Made by a program: the position numbers and the translations under genes. The notes below the pieces were generated by a model. The model was not told the DNA's origin and did no database searches. It saw only the letters and a list, made by a program, of their open reading frames with translations. A DNA stretch of 64,000 bases from Kordia sp039026955 (lineage in GTDB: Bacteria > Bacteroidota > Bacteroidia > Flavobacteriales > Flavobacteriaceae), in contig JBCCLH010000008.1 in the NCBI GenBank assembly GCA_039026955.1, forward strand, positions 1 to 64,000. The letters are read 5' to 3'. This document shows positions 8,378-17,063 of the stretch, piece after piece; position 1 is the stretch's first letter; each line of letters starts with the position of its first letter.

Positions 8378-8404
8378 ATTTCAAAACAATTAAAATAAAA
8401 CAAA

Positions 8405-10477
8405 ATGAAACGATTAAAAGATATACGAAATATTGGAATTATAGCACATGTTGATGCAGGAAAAACAACCACAACTGAGCGCATATTGTATTATACAGGA
8501 ATGATTCATAAGCCAGGAAATATTGATGATGGAAATACAGTAACCGATAGCGATGCACAAGAAGCTTCTCGCGGAATTACCATTTCGTCTTCTGCAATTT
8601 CTGCCGATTGGAAATACAAAGAAAAAATGTATCAAATTAATATTATAGATACGCCTGGACATATTGATTTTGCCATAGAAGTAGAGCGTTCATTGCGAAT
8701 TTTGGATGGTGCTGTTGCTTTATTTTGTGCAGCTTCAGGAGTGGAGTCACAGTCTGAAACCGTTTGGAGTCAATCAGAACGTTATGGAATTCCAAAGATT
8801 GGATTTATCAATAAAATGGATCGAATAGGAGCCGATTATTTCAAAGTATTGTCGCAAATAGAAGAAGCATTTGGAGTGTTAACCTTACCAATCCAAATTC
8901 CTATTGGTGATGCAGATGACTTTGAAGGCATTATTGATTTACTCACAATGAAAGCAATGTATTGGAATGGGGACGATTACGGAAAATCAAATAGTATCAC
9001 AGAAATTCCTGAAAAGCTAGTTGAATTAGCAGAAACATGGCGGATTATTCTATTAGAACGTATTGCTAATTTTGATGATGCTATTATGGAGCAATATTTG
9101 GGCGAGATAACAATTCCTATCGGTGATATACATCAAGCCATAAGAAGAATCACGCTGGAGCGAAAAGCCGTTCCAATGTTATGTGGTTCAGCATATAAGT
9201 ATATAGGCGTACAGCCTTTATTAGATGCTGTTGCGAATTATTTGCCACAACCACAGGATATTGAAACTGTTGAAGGTGTCAATTTAACAACTGACAAAAC
9301 AACCACTTTGACTTGTACAGATGATGCACAATTAACCGCATTTGTATTTAAAGTAATTGTAGACAAATATGTTGGAAAATTGGCGATGGTACGTTTGTAT
9401 TCTGGAAATATTGAAGTTGGTGTGCAGGTAGTAAATTCACGAACGAATGCTAAAAATAGAATCAGTCGAATTTTAAGTATTCAGGCAGACAAATTCACAG
9501 AATTAACTAAGGCAACCGCAGGCGATATTGTGGCTGTTATTGGGTTGAAAGATGTAAAAACAGGAGATACCTTGTGTGAATTAGGAAAACCATTTGCTTT
9601 GGAATCGATTGAAGTTTCAGAAGCTGTCATTAGTTTGGCGATAGAACCTGTTTCCAAAAATGATGAAAAGAATTTTGGAGATGCTTTGGCAAAATTGTTA
9701 GATGAAGATCCTTCATTACGTGCTTCTTATGATGCACAAACAGGACAAACCTTGTTACACGGAATGGGAGAATTGCATTTAGAAGTTCGTATTGAAAAGC
9801 TTCGAAATGATTATAAAGTAGAAGTCAACAAAGGAAATCCAAAAGTTTCCTACCGTGAGTTATTAACTAGCTCAGTAACACATACTGAATTGTTGAAAAA
9901 ACAAACTGGCGGTAGCGGTAGCTTTGCTGAAATTACATTTATAATGAAGCCGAGAACAGATGGCGAAAAAGGATTGCTATTTGTAAACGAAACCAAAGGC
10001 GGTGTTATTTCGAAAGATTGTATCAATGCGACGGAAAAAGGATTCTTAGATGCCATGAAGTCTGGTGTATTATTAGAATATCCTGTAGAGGGAATGCAAA
10101 TCACGCTGTTAGATGGAAAGATGCATGAAAAGGATACGAGCAGTGTCGATTTTGAAACTGTTGCAAAATTAGCATTTAAAAATGCAGCAAAGCAGGCAAA
10201 TCCTGTCTTATTGGAACCGATCATGGATGCAGAGATCAATTGTCCTGAAGACTATTTAGGAAACGTAACTTCAGATATCAATAAACGCCGCGGCATGATT
10301 ATTTCGATTGCAGAAAATGCAAACCGAAGAAAAGTAGCTGCTGAAATTCCGTTACTAGAAACCTTTGGTTACATTTCATCACTTCGAACCTTAACTAGTG
10401 GTAAAGGTTCAGTTGCGTTAAAATTGAAACATTACAAACAAGTACCTGAACATATTGTACATCAACTAGTTTGTTAG
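8405..10477 (+). CDS. fusA: Elongation factor G paralogue
   Basis: A 690-residue translational GTPase with all five EF-G domains. G1 is AHVDAGKTT (14-22), switch II contains DTPGH (82-86, catalytic His kept), G4 is NKMD (136-139) and G5 is CGSAYKYIGVQPLLDAV. The C-terminal domain shows FGYISSLRTLTSGKGS. Differences from canonical EF-G include EASRGITIS in place of EQERGITI and altered domain IV tip loops (QTGGSGSFAEI). It is not in a ribosomal protein operon, so it is probably a second EF-G (EF-G2 type) rather than the main factor. Length and domain IV separate it from Tet(M)-type protection proteins. Preceded by an attenuator, it may respond to ribosome stalling or slow translation; that is inference. 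Confidence 0.88.
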   Translation: MKRLKDIRNIGIIAHVDAGKTTTTERILYYTGMIHKPGNIDDGNTVTDSDAQEASRGITISSSAISADWKYKEKMYQINIIDTPGHIDFAIEVERSLRILDGAVALFCAASGVESQSETVWSQSERYGIPKIGFINKMDRIGADYFKVLSQIEEAFGVLTLPIQIPIGDADDFEGIIDLLTMKAMYWNGDDYGKSNSITEIPEKLVELAETWRIILLERIANFDDAIMEQYLGEITIPIGDIHQAIRRITLERKAVPMLCGSAYKYIGVQPLLDAVANYLPQPQDIETVEGVNLTTDKTTTLTCTDDAQLTAFVFKVIVDKYVGKLAMVRLYSGNIEVGVQVVNSRTNAKNRISRILSIQADKFTELTKATAGDIVAVIGLKDVKTGDTLCELGKPFALESIEVSEAVISLAIEPVSKNDEKNFGDALAKLLDEDPSLRASYDAQTGQTLLHGMGELHLEVRIEKLRNDYKVEVNKGNPKVSYRELLTSSVTHTELLKKQTGGSGSFAEITFIMKPRTDGEKGLLFVNETKGGVISKDCINATEKGFLDAMKSGVLLEYPVEGMQITLLDGKMHEKDTSSVDFETVAKLAFKNAAKQANPVLLEPIMDAEINCPEDYLGNVTSDINKRRGMIISIAENANRRKVAAEIPLLETFGYISSLRTLTSGKGSVALKLKHYKQVPEHIVHQLVC

Positions 10478-10483
10478 ACGCTT

Positions 10484-10523
10484 AAGAGGTTGTTTGCTTT
10501 TATAGTAAATAACCTCTTTTTTT
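10484..10523 (+). terminator. Intrinsic terminator of the EF-G paralogue
   Basis: AAGAGGTT (10484-10491) pairs perfectly with AACCTCTT (10511-10518), and seven T residues follow from the end of the stem. It lies seven bases past the stop codon. Confidence 0.85.
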
Positions 10524-10534
10524 GTAAAATTAAT

Positions 10535-10969
10535 CTATAAAAACAGACTTGTAATTCCCAAAATGACGAAAGCAAGCAAACCGATGATAAAAATGCCAAT
10601 CAATTTTCCCATAGCATTGTCTTTTTCCTCACGTGTCGCTTTTGAATAGACTTGGAAACTTTTCTCATAGCGTTTTTTCGACCCAAAAAGAATGGCCACG
10701 ATCAAGTAAATAAAAGCAATTAAAGGTATAGCCACAATTTGACTCGCCGCTTTGCCCATGCTTCTTCCAAAAATACTTCGCAAAGGCTTTGTCAAATCTT
10801 TAATAATATCATCAGAAATAAAGCCTAAAATGATGAGGATGATAAATATATAAATGAGAATTGTTGCCGTAAGTAACATATTTCCATACATACGTCCTTT
10901 GTTGACATCGTATCCTTTATTCTCTAAATCGGAGTATTGGCTTCCGTAAAGCGCAGTAATAATATTCAT
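10535..10969 (-). CDS. Small polytopic membrane protein
   Basis: A 144-residue protein with three hydrophobic segments, about residues 31-50 (LLTATILIYIFIILIILGF), 86-105 and 122-143. The ATG at 10969 (MNIITALYG) was chosen; an upstream ATG 18 codons earlier adds a stretch without conservation-like character. No family is recognised and no catalytic motif is visible. It converges with the EF-G paralogue and is separated from it by that gene's terminator. Confidence 0.6.
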   Translation of the reverse strand: MNIITALYGSQYSDLENKGYDVNKGRMYGNMLLTATILIYIFIILIILGFISDDIIKDLTKPLRSIFGRSMGKAASQIVAIPLIAFIYLIVAILFGSKKRYEKSFQVYSKATREEKDNAMGKLIGIFIIGLLAFVILGITSLFL

Positions 10970-11177
10970 TTGATTGTTATTGGTTGGTTTTCTAAAATTC
11001 AAAAAAAATTGCAAATAACACAAGAATTATTGTGAATAATTTATAATTGTATGCTCTGTTTGCGAATGAAAAAACAATCTTTTTATAAATTTTTTCATTT
11101 TTTTGTCACATTGCAATTATTCGTACGTATTTAGAACAGATAAGCAATTAACCAATACCAAAAAACAAAAGCATTGT

Positions 11178-11723
11178 ATGTCTCAAATTGAGCTCATCGA
11201 AAAGTGTAAAAAGAACGACAGGAAAGCACAACTGCATCTGTACAGGCAGTATTGTGAAGGAATGTTTATTGTTGCCAACCGATTTTTGAAGCATACACAA
11301 GATGCTGAAGATGCGATGCAAGAAGCATTCATCAACGCATTTCAAAAAATTGATCAATATCACGCGGAAGTAAGTTTTGGTGCTTGGCTAAAAAAGATTG
11401 TCATTAATAAGAGTTTAGACAAATTACGCGCTAAGCAACATTATTTTCTAGACATTGAAGAAGCAAAACTAGAAGTAGTCGCAGACGAAAATAATTGGGA
11501 AACTAGTGATGAAACGACCTTGGCAGAAGTCAAAGCAGAAATTGAAAAATTACCTGATAAATATCGAGTCGTTGTGATTTTATTCTTGTTAGAAGGATAC
11601 GATCATCAGGAAATTTCAGAAATATTGAACATTTCATCAACCGCATCACGCACACAATTATTACGAGGGAAAAAGAAGTTACAACAAGCATTAAAAAAGA
11701 GAAATCATGGCACAGGATATTAA
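11178..11723 (+). CDS. ECF-family RNA polymerase sigma factor
   Basis: A 181-residue extracytoplasmic-function sigma factor. Region 2 is seen in NRFLKHTQDAEDAMQEAFINAFQKIDQYHAEVSFGAWLKKIVINKSLD (outlined), and region 4 in LPDKYRVVVILFLLEGYDHQEISEILNISSTASRTQLLRGKKKL. The ATG at 11178 (MSQIELIEKCKK) gives the usual length. It overlaps the next gene by 17 bases, a layout typical of sigma/anti-sigma pairs. The next two genes are a membrane protein likely to restrain it and an exported protein that may be its target or sensor. Confidence 0.92.
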   Translation: MSQIELIEKCKKNDRKAQLHLYRQYCEGMFIVANRFLKHTQDAEDAMQEAFINAFQKIDQYHAEVSFGAWLKKIVINKSLDKLRAKQHYFLDIEEAKLEVVADENNWETSDETTLAEVKAEIEKLPDKYRVVVILFLLEGYDHQEISEILNISSTASRTQLLRGKKKLQQALKKRNHGTGY

Positions 11724-12294
11724 AGATTTGTTGAAAAAAGAACAATTACATATTCAAAAAGGGCTGTCTGATGGACATGAAGCACGTTTTTTAGAACGAT
11801 TAGACGAGGCATTACCGCAGGAAGAAACAGTGGTGAAACAACGTTCGTTCTCGTTTTATAAAATTGCGGCGGCTGTCGTACTGTTTATCACTTTAGGTGG
11901 ATTGATGTATCAACAAATACAACCAAAACCTGAACTTCCTGATAACGAAGTAACCACCACAAATGCCAAAGAAAATGCAACACCTTCTTTAACCAGTTTA
12001 GGCGATATTTCTCCTGATTTAAAAAAGATTGAAGATTACTATGTGGCGAATATTAATTATGAATTGACACAAGTAGAAGTTTCTGAAATCGGGAAGCAAT
12101 TGTTTGAAAGTTATATGGAACAACTATCGAAATTAAACAAAGAACACAAAGTGTTACAACAAGAATTGACAGAGGTTGGACCGAACGAACAAACCATTAA
12201 TGCGATGATTGACAATCTACAGTTTAGACTCAAATTGCTATATCAGTTAAAGGAAAAGTTAAACGAATTAAAAAAATCTGAAAACGATGCATAA
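11707..12294 (+). CDS. Membrane protein in the anti-sigma position
   Basis: A 195-residue protein with one membrane segment (about residues 53-66, IAAAVVLFITLGGL) after a charged N-terminal cytosolic part, and a helical, Glu/Lys/Gln-rich periplasmic part after it. It overlaps the sigma gene by 17 bases and the next gene by eight, so it belongs to the same operon. Position and topology suggest an anti-sigma factor, but I see no recognisable zinc-binding anti-sigma motif, so this rests on context. Confidence 0.7.
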   Translation: MAQDIKDLLKKEQLHIQKGLSDGHEARFLERLDEALPQEETVVKQRSFSFYKIAAAVVLFITLGGLMYQQIQPKPELPDNEVTTTNAKENATPSLTSLGDISPDLKKIEDYYVANINYELTQVEVSEIGKQLFESYMEQLSKLNKEHKVLQQELTEVGPNEQTINAMIDNLQFRLKLLYQLKEKLNELKKSENDA

Positions 12295-13753
12295 AGTAAA
12301 ACTAACATCAAGTCTATTGATCGCACTGTTGGTCGTTAGTCTTGGGTATTCACAATCAAAAACACGAACAAAAACCGAAGTCTTTACGGTAAATAAAGAC
12401 GTTACTTTAGATATCAATACCTCACATGCCGATGTAGAGTTTGATACTTGGAATAAGAATAAAGTCGAAGTCACTGCAGTTATTGAAATTGAAGATGCTA
12501 CCGAAGAAGAAGTCAACGAATATTTTGAAAACTGGAATTTTGAAGCTGTTGGAAACAGTGAAAAAGTTCGTATTACTTCCAAAGGAAAAGGTGGACATTC
12601 TTTATTTGGAGATGCTGGACAATTTGTATTGGCAGATCCGATCATTATGGAACAAGAATTTCCGTTAGTCATAGAAATGCCAGAATTAGCTGAAATACCA
12701 GAAATTGTTGAAATTCCTGAGTTGCCAATTGTCGTGATGGAATCTATGAAAGATTTAAAGTTTGATTACGAAGCTTTCGAGAAAGATGGCGAAGCGTATA
12801 TGAAAAAATGGAAAGAGCAATGGAAAACTGACTTTGATGAGGAAAAGTTCAAAAAAGAAATGAAAGAATGGCAAAAGAAGTTTGAAGCGCAACAAAAAGA
12901 GCGTGAAAAAGTCCTCAAAAAGTTCTATGAAAAGCAAGAATTAAGACAAAAAGAAGTCGCAGAAATTAAAGAAAAAGCGATGAAGCAAGCACAGCAATAC
13001 CAAGAGCAAGCGATTCGGCAAAAAGAAAAGGTATTGGAAAAACTTGCTAAGGTCAAAGAACTTAAATTACGCGGTGATGCGAGTTTGAATATAGGTTCTG
13101 ACAATGATATTTTCTTTATCTCTAATGGAGGAAAACATTTAAAAGTAAAGAAAACCATCAAAATTAAGATGCCTAAAAAAGCAAAGTTAAAACTCAATGT
13201 TCGTCATGGAGAAGTAACTATTGCTGCAGTAGGGAAAAATATGGATGCAAAGCTGTCTCACGCAGCTTTGTATGCCAATGTAATTGAAGGTGCTGATACG
13301 ACGATAGAAACGTCGTATGCACCGATTCATGTCACGCAATGGAATGATGGTGCGTTGAAAGTAAATTTTGTTGAGAATGTAGATTTACAAACAGTGAATA
13401 ATATTAATTTAATGTCCAATTCTTCAAGAGTAAGCGTAGGAACGCTGGGAGAGAAGGGAATTATCAGCGGAACTTTTGGAAACTTGTTAATTCACAATAT
13501 CGGCGAAAATTTTAAAACTTTGGATATCATTTTAGAGAATACAGATGCGCGCATTCAATTGCCTAAATCGCCATTTAAATTGTATTATATTGGTTCAAAA
13601 TCTAATATTTCATATCCAGAAACAGTAGTAGGTTCTGAAAATAAAACACAATTCAACACCATTGTGCGTGGATACCAACAAAACGCAACTTCAGGTAAGG
13701 AAATCAACATCAATGCAAAGTACAGCGATGTAACCTTGCATAAAAAATCGTGA
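12287..13753 (+). CDS. Exported DUF4097-like protein with charged helical insert
   Basis: A 488-residue protein with a signal peptide (residues 1-23, ending LGYSQ). The N-terminal part (VFTVNKDVTLDINTSHADVEF) and the C-terminal half (LKLNVRHGEVTIAAVG, TIETSYAPIHVTQW and similar strands) look like the beta-helical DUF4097/putative adhesin fold. Between them, about residues 150-260, lies a highly charged Lys/Glu/Gln stretch that should form a long helix or coiled coil. It is the third gene of the ECF operon, a common arrangement in flavobacteria. The role, perhaps envelope stress sensing, is inferred. Confidence 0.7.
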   Translation: MHKVKLTSSLLIALLVVSLGYSQSKTRTKTEVFTVNKDVTLDINTSHADVEFDTWNKNKVEVTAVIEIEDATEEEVNEYFENWNFEAVGNSEKVRITSKGKGGHSLFGDAGQFVLADPIIMEQEFPLVIEMPELAEIPEIVEIPELPIVVMESMKDLKFDYEAFEKDGEAYMKKWKEQWKTDFDEEKFKKEMKEWQKKFEAQQKEREKVLKKFYEKQELRQKEVAEIKEKAMKQAQQYQEQAIRQKEKVLEKLAKVKELKLRGDASLNIGSDNDIFFISNGGKHLKVKKTIKIKMPKKAKLKLNVRHGEVTIAAVGKNMDAKLSHAALYANVIEGADTTIETSYAPIHVTQWNDGALKVNFVENVDLQTVNNINLMSNSSRVSVGTLGEKGIISGTFGNLLIHNIGENFKTLDIILENTDARIQLPKSPFKLYYIGSKSNISYPETVVGSENKTQFNTIVRGYQQNATSGKEININAKYSDVTLHKKS

Positions 13754-13836
13754 GTTTGGTTTAAGAGTTTATAGGTTTATAAGTTTATGGAGTTAGAAAC
13801 TTCCAACAAACCAACAACCAACAACCAACAACCAAA

Positions 13837-14481
13837 TTAAGGTAAATAGATCTTATTTTTTATAGCATAAATCACCAATCCGATTCTGTTTTTTACATCT
13901 AGTTTTTCAAACAATGCGTCTCGGTAGCCATCAATGGTCTTTGGACTCAAACACATTTGATCGGCAATTTGTTTATAGGTCATTTCTGTGCAGACCAACT
14001 TCATAAATTCAATTTCATTCTCTTTCAATTTTGTCCCAGAACCACCGCGTCCATTCAGCGAACCGATCAGAATATTCGTCACATGTTTCGAATGGTAAAA
14101 TCCGTTGGTAATCACTTCATTCAGCGCCATTTCTAGCACACTTTTTTCCACATCTTTCATCAAATAGCCTTTCGCACCAGCACGTAACATCTGGATAATA
14201 GTACGTTCATCTTCTTCAATAGAAAGTCCTAATACATCAATATTAGGAAAATGTTCTGTAATCCACGTAGTGGTTTCAATACCATTCATTAAGGGCATGT
14301 TGATATCCATTAAGACGATATCCGGAACATTCGTATTCTTTTCTTGCAAACGGGTAATGAGTTCTTTTCCGTTTTTACATAAATAGCTTACTTTGAATCG
14401 ATCAAACGAATCTACCAAGCCACCAATGGCCTGCGATAACAATACATGATCTTCTACGATGACAACAGAATATGTTTTCAA
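13837..14481 (-). CDS. NarL/LuxR-family response regulator
   Basis: A 214-residue response regulator. The receiver domain has acidic pocket E10/D11, phospho-acceptor D59 in VLMDINMP and conserved Lys in GYLMKD. The C-terminal LuxR-type helix-turn-helix is at about residues 150-210 (LKENEIEFMKLVCTEMTYKQIADQMCLSPKTIDGYRDALFEKLDV in outline). It lies 167 bases downstream of a NarX-type histidine kinase on the same strand, so the two probably form a pair. Its targets are not visible from the sequence. Confidence 0.93.
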   Translation of the reverse strand: MKTYSVVIVEDHVLLSQAIGGLVDSFDRFKVSYLCKNGKELITRLQEKNTNVPDIVLMDINMPLMNGIETTTWITEHFPNIDVLGLSIEEDERTIIQMLRAGAKGYLMKDVEKSVLEMALNEVITNGFYHSKHVTNILIGSLNGRGGSGTKLKENEIEFMKLVCTEMTYKQIADQMCLSPKTIDGYRDALFEKLDVKNRIGLVIYAIKNKIYLP

Positions 14482-14648
14482 TTTATTATAGTTTTTAGCT
14501 TTTGATAATTACCGCCAGCTTTTGGTTTATTTTATTTCTTGGTTTTTGGTCTTTAGCTTTTAGTTTATGAGTTTATAGGTTTAAAAGTTTATCTTACTCA
14601 CAACTCACAACAATACTAATCCCTAATACCCAAAACCTAATCCCTAGA

Positions 14649-15410
14649 TTAAAGATAATGAATAATCGTCAGTTGGGTTCCTTTGTCTACTTCTGATTCG
14701 AGTTCAATTTCGGCACCGATTAACTTTCCTCTACTTTTCATATTCAACAATCCGATGCCTTTATTGGGTGTTCCTTCCGATTTGTCGAAGCCTTTTCCGT
14801 TATCCGTTGCAATAATCGTCAGTGTTTCATCAGTATATGTCAGTGTCACCTCTAATTCTGAGGCTTTTGCATGTTTGATCGTATTTGAAAAGAACTCTTG
14901 TAAGATACGAAACAGAATGATTTCTGCTTTATCATCTAGTAACTTTTCTTCACCTACAATGTTGAGTGTCGCTTCAATAAAATTTAAACGATTAAAACGC
15001 GCAACTTCCAGACTCAATGCTTCGGGGAGCATGATATTTTTCAACGCATCAGGATTGATGAGTTTCGACAAAGCACGTAATTCTGTCAAACTCTTTGAAA
15101 TTGTTTCACTGACACCAGAAACAGCTTCACTATTCCCTTCAAGTTGGTTTAATTGTATTTTAGCCAAGGTCAATAATTGTCCAATATTATCATGCAATTC
15201 CCAACTAATATTTCGCAACGTTTGCTCACGAATTTCGATCTGTGTTTCTGCAATTGCATTTTCAAACTCGCGTTGTGCTTGTTGTTTTTCGGTCAGGAGT
15301 TTATTTTTCCGTTTTGTAAAGACCATAAAGAGAATGATAATAACAACAACCAAAACAATAAAAATGATGGTTGTTATGACTGCTATTCGTTCTGTAATTT
15401 CTGACCCCAT
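14649..15410 (-). CDS. Sensor histidine kinase, NarX/DegS type
   Basis: Using the ATG at 15410 the protein has 253 residues: one N-terminal membrane segment (about 9-31), a short helical linker, a HisKA_3 dimerisation domain with phospho-accepting H73 in ISWELHDNIGQLL, and an ATPase domain with N, G1 (ATDNGKGFD) and G2 (NKGIGLLNMKSR) boxes. There is no periplasmic sensor, so input must come through the membrane segment or a partner. The start overlaps the end of the upstream membrane-protein gene by 28 bases, and that protein is a good candidate for the sensor. A start seven codons earlier is also open. Confidence 0.92.
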   Translation of the reverse strand: MGSEITERIAVITTIIFIVLVVVIIILFMVFTKRKNKLLTEKQQAQREFENAIAETQIEIREQTLRNISWELHDNIGQLLTLAKIQLNQLEGNSEAVSGVSETISKSLTELRALSKLINPDALKNIMLPEALSLEVARFNRLNFIEATLNIVGEEKLLDDKAEIILFRILQEFFSNTIKHAKASELEVTLTYTDETLTIIATDNGKGFDKSEGTPNKGIGLLNMKSRGKLIGAEIELESEVDKGTQLTIIHYL

Positions 15411-16051
15411 ATAAAACCTGTGATATAACAAATATTTAAAACATATATTAAAACATAATAAAGTAACGAAATAATATTAAGTTTTAACAGGACAAACTCT
15501 ATGTAATATTCTCTAATAATCATAAAAGGAATTATTCCCATTTGGAAAATAAATAAGCCAATGCTAATCCAAAAAAGAATATCTCTTGAAATTACTAATA
15601 TCCTTTCGGAGTTCAAGATTTCAATAAAATAAAATACAATGCTAATTGTTAGCGTAAGTGATCCATAAAGGTACGCGATGGTTAATATATTTTTCATAAA
15701 ATCTATGAAAAATGCGCTTACAATGTAAAGAATGATACAGCTTACAATAAAAAATGATATATATTTTTTAAATTTTTTCTTTTCAAGAAAATGCCTGTAA
15801 ATAGTTAGAAAAAATACTAAACTTACTATACCATAAATATTATATACGATATCATTATGATTATTTTCAGTATGGTTTTTTACAATTAATCCAACAAATT
15901 CATTAATAGCAACATACCATAAAAAAAATAAAATATATTTGAGGAAAGAGTTTTTATACTTATGAAAAGTAACTGTAGCAATAATAGCTGTTAATACTCC
16001 TAAATATAAACTCCCTTCCCTCAGTAAGGTTACTATTTTTAACTCTTCCAT
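15383..16051 (-). CDS. Polytopic membrane protein coupled to the histidine kinase
   Basis: A 222-residue protein made of six or seven hydrophobic segments and little else. It overlaps the kinase gene by 28 bases, meaning translational coupling is likely. Its size and hydrophobic pattern resemble membrane sensor modules fused to or paired with histidine kinases in Bacteroidota, so a sensor role is reasonable but inferred. Base composition is more AT-rich than its neighbours. No named family is recognised. Confidence 0.65.
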   Translation of the reverse strand: MEELKIVTLLREGSLYLGVLTAIIATVTFHKYKNSFLKYILFFLWYVAINEFVGLIVKNHTENNHNDIVYNIYGIVSLVFFLTIYRHFLEKKKFKKYISFFIVSCIILYIVSAFFIDFMKNILTIAYLYGSLTLTISIVFYFIEILNSERILVISRDILFWISIGLFIFQMGIIPFMIIREYYIEFVLLKLNIISLLYYVLIYVLNICYITGFIWGQKLQNE

Positions 16052-16079
16052 TTTTTAGTTAAACCTCCTCAATATTAAT

Positions 16080-16835
16080 TTAATTTCTTGGTGGCGGACT
16101 TAATTGTCCCATATCAAGAGATAAGCTCGTACCATCATCGTCTCCATCTCCATTTTCAGTATTTGCTGATTTTTGAGCCATTTTTTGTCTTACGTTACCA
16201 GCAGGATCTTGTCCTTTATGTCCTAAATTTGCATTTGCTAAATACCAACGCTCATCAGGGTTATATTGATCTATTAATAGTCTTCCAATAACTTTGTACT
16301 TCCCAACTAAAGGATCATCACCATTCGGCTGAATATAAAATGGTAAGTGTTTCATATTTGTATTTTGCTCATTCAGTTTTGTGTCAACTGTAGGCGTAAA
16401 GAATACGGTTTGTTGATTTGCATATTCGTCATTATTTGCATCATGTGCTCCAAAGTACACACGAATTCCTGAAATAGGAGGATTGCTAGTATTCTTTTGC
16501 TCTACGGCTTCTAAATAGCCTATATATTGTTTGATTCTATCGTATTCGAACCATACAAATTGTGTATCTAAGAAATTTTTATCTACTAGTTGATTAGCCG
16601 CTTGATAGCGTTCTCCTGCATACGTTTCGTGAAGTCTCACAGCTTCTGCTATAGAAATGATTCCGCTTGGTGCTTCGGTTGTTGGTGCGCATGGTCCAGG
16701 CTGCTCTGGGCATTTAGTACAGTCTACTTCACAAGTAGTACAATCAATTTTTGGACAGAAATATTCTTTACAAACAAAGAATCCGATTGCAGCGCCTATA
16801 AGTAAAGGGACAATCGCAAGTGCTGTTTTTTTCAT
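16080..16835 (-). CDS. Exported Cys-rich protein with a repeat domain and MGQLSPPP tail
   Basis: A 251-residue exported or membrane-anchored protein. Residues 5-21 are hydrophobic, followed by a short Cys-rich stretch (seven Cys between residues 22 and 49, two as CxxC). A domain at about 60-155 (SIAEAVRLHETYAGERY, WFEYDRIKQYIGYLE, ISGIRVYFGA, QQTVFFTPT) matches two domains in the neighbouring 310-residue protein. The end is disordered, acidic and finishes MGQLSPPPRN. No known family is recognised. The two genes probably arose by duplication. Confidence 0.65.
   Translation of the reverse strand: MKKTALAIVPLLIGAAIGFFVCKEYFCPKIDCTTCEVDCTKCPEQPGPCAPTTEAPSGIISIAEAVRLHETYAGERYQAANQLVDKNFLDTQFVWFEYDRIKQYIGYLEAVEQKNTSNPPISGIRVYFGAHDANNDEYANQQTVFFTPTVDTKLNEQNTNMKHLPFYIQPNGDDPLVGKYKVIGRLLIDQYNPDERWYLANANLGHKGQDPAGNVRQKMAQKSANTENGDGDDDGTSLSLDMGQLSPPPRN
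16088..16112 (-). repeat. 25-base identical repeat at two gene ends
   Basis: These 25 bases are identical to 17075-17099. Both encode the shared C-terminal MGQLSPPP tails of the two adjacent paralogues. The rest of the genes is far more diverged at DNA level. Confidence 0.85.
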
Positions 16836-17063
16836 AAGGGTTGTAGTTTTGTTAGTCTTTTTTAAATTTGGTTAAAATTAGCCAATCTTTTTAGAAAAAA
16901 AATGACAAAACTAAAATTGGGTGTTTTTCCCTTTTTAGGAAAAGTGGTAAATGGTTGTTGTGTAAGAAAAAGATTATTTTTTGAAGTGCTAGTTTCTAAA
17001 AAGGAAGGAGAAACTGGGCAAAGAGAGGAATAACTGTAAATTAGATAGGCTTGGAGGAATGTT

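Noticed and set aside
8405..10477. Annotation as a tetracycline resistance (Tet(M)-type) protein
   Set aside because: Length, G-domain and C-terminal motifs are those of EF-G; the leader alone does not show resistance.
14683..15414. A 243-codon open frame opposite the histidine kinase
   Set aside because: It is the antisense shadow of a clear kinase gene; its translation is Ser/Phe/Ile-rich with no domain features.
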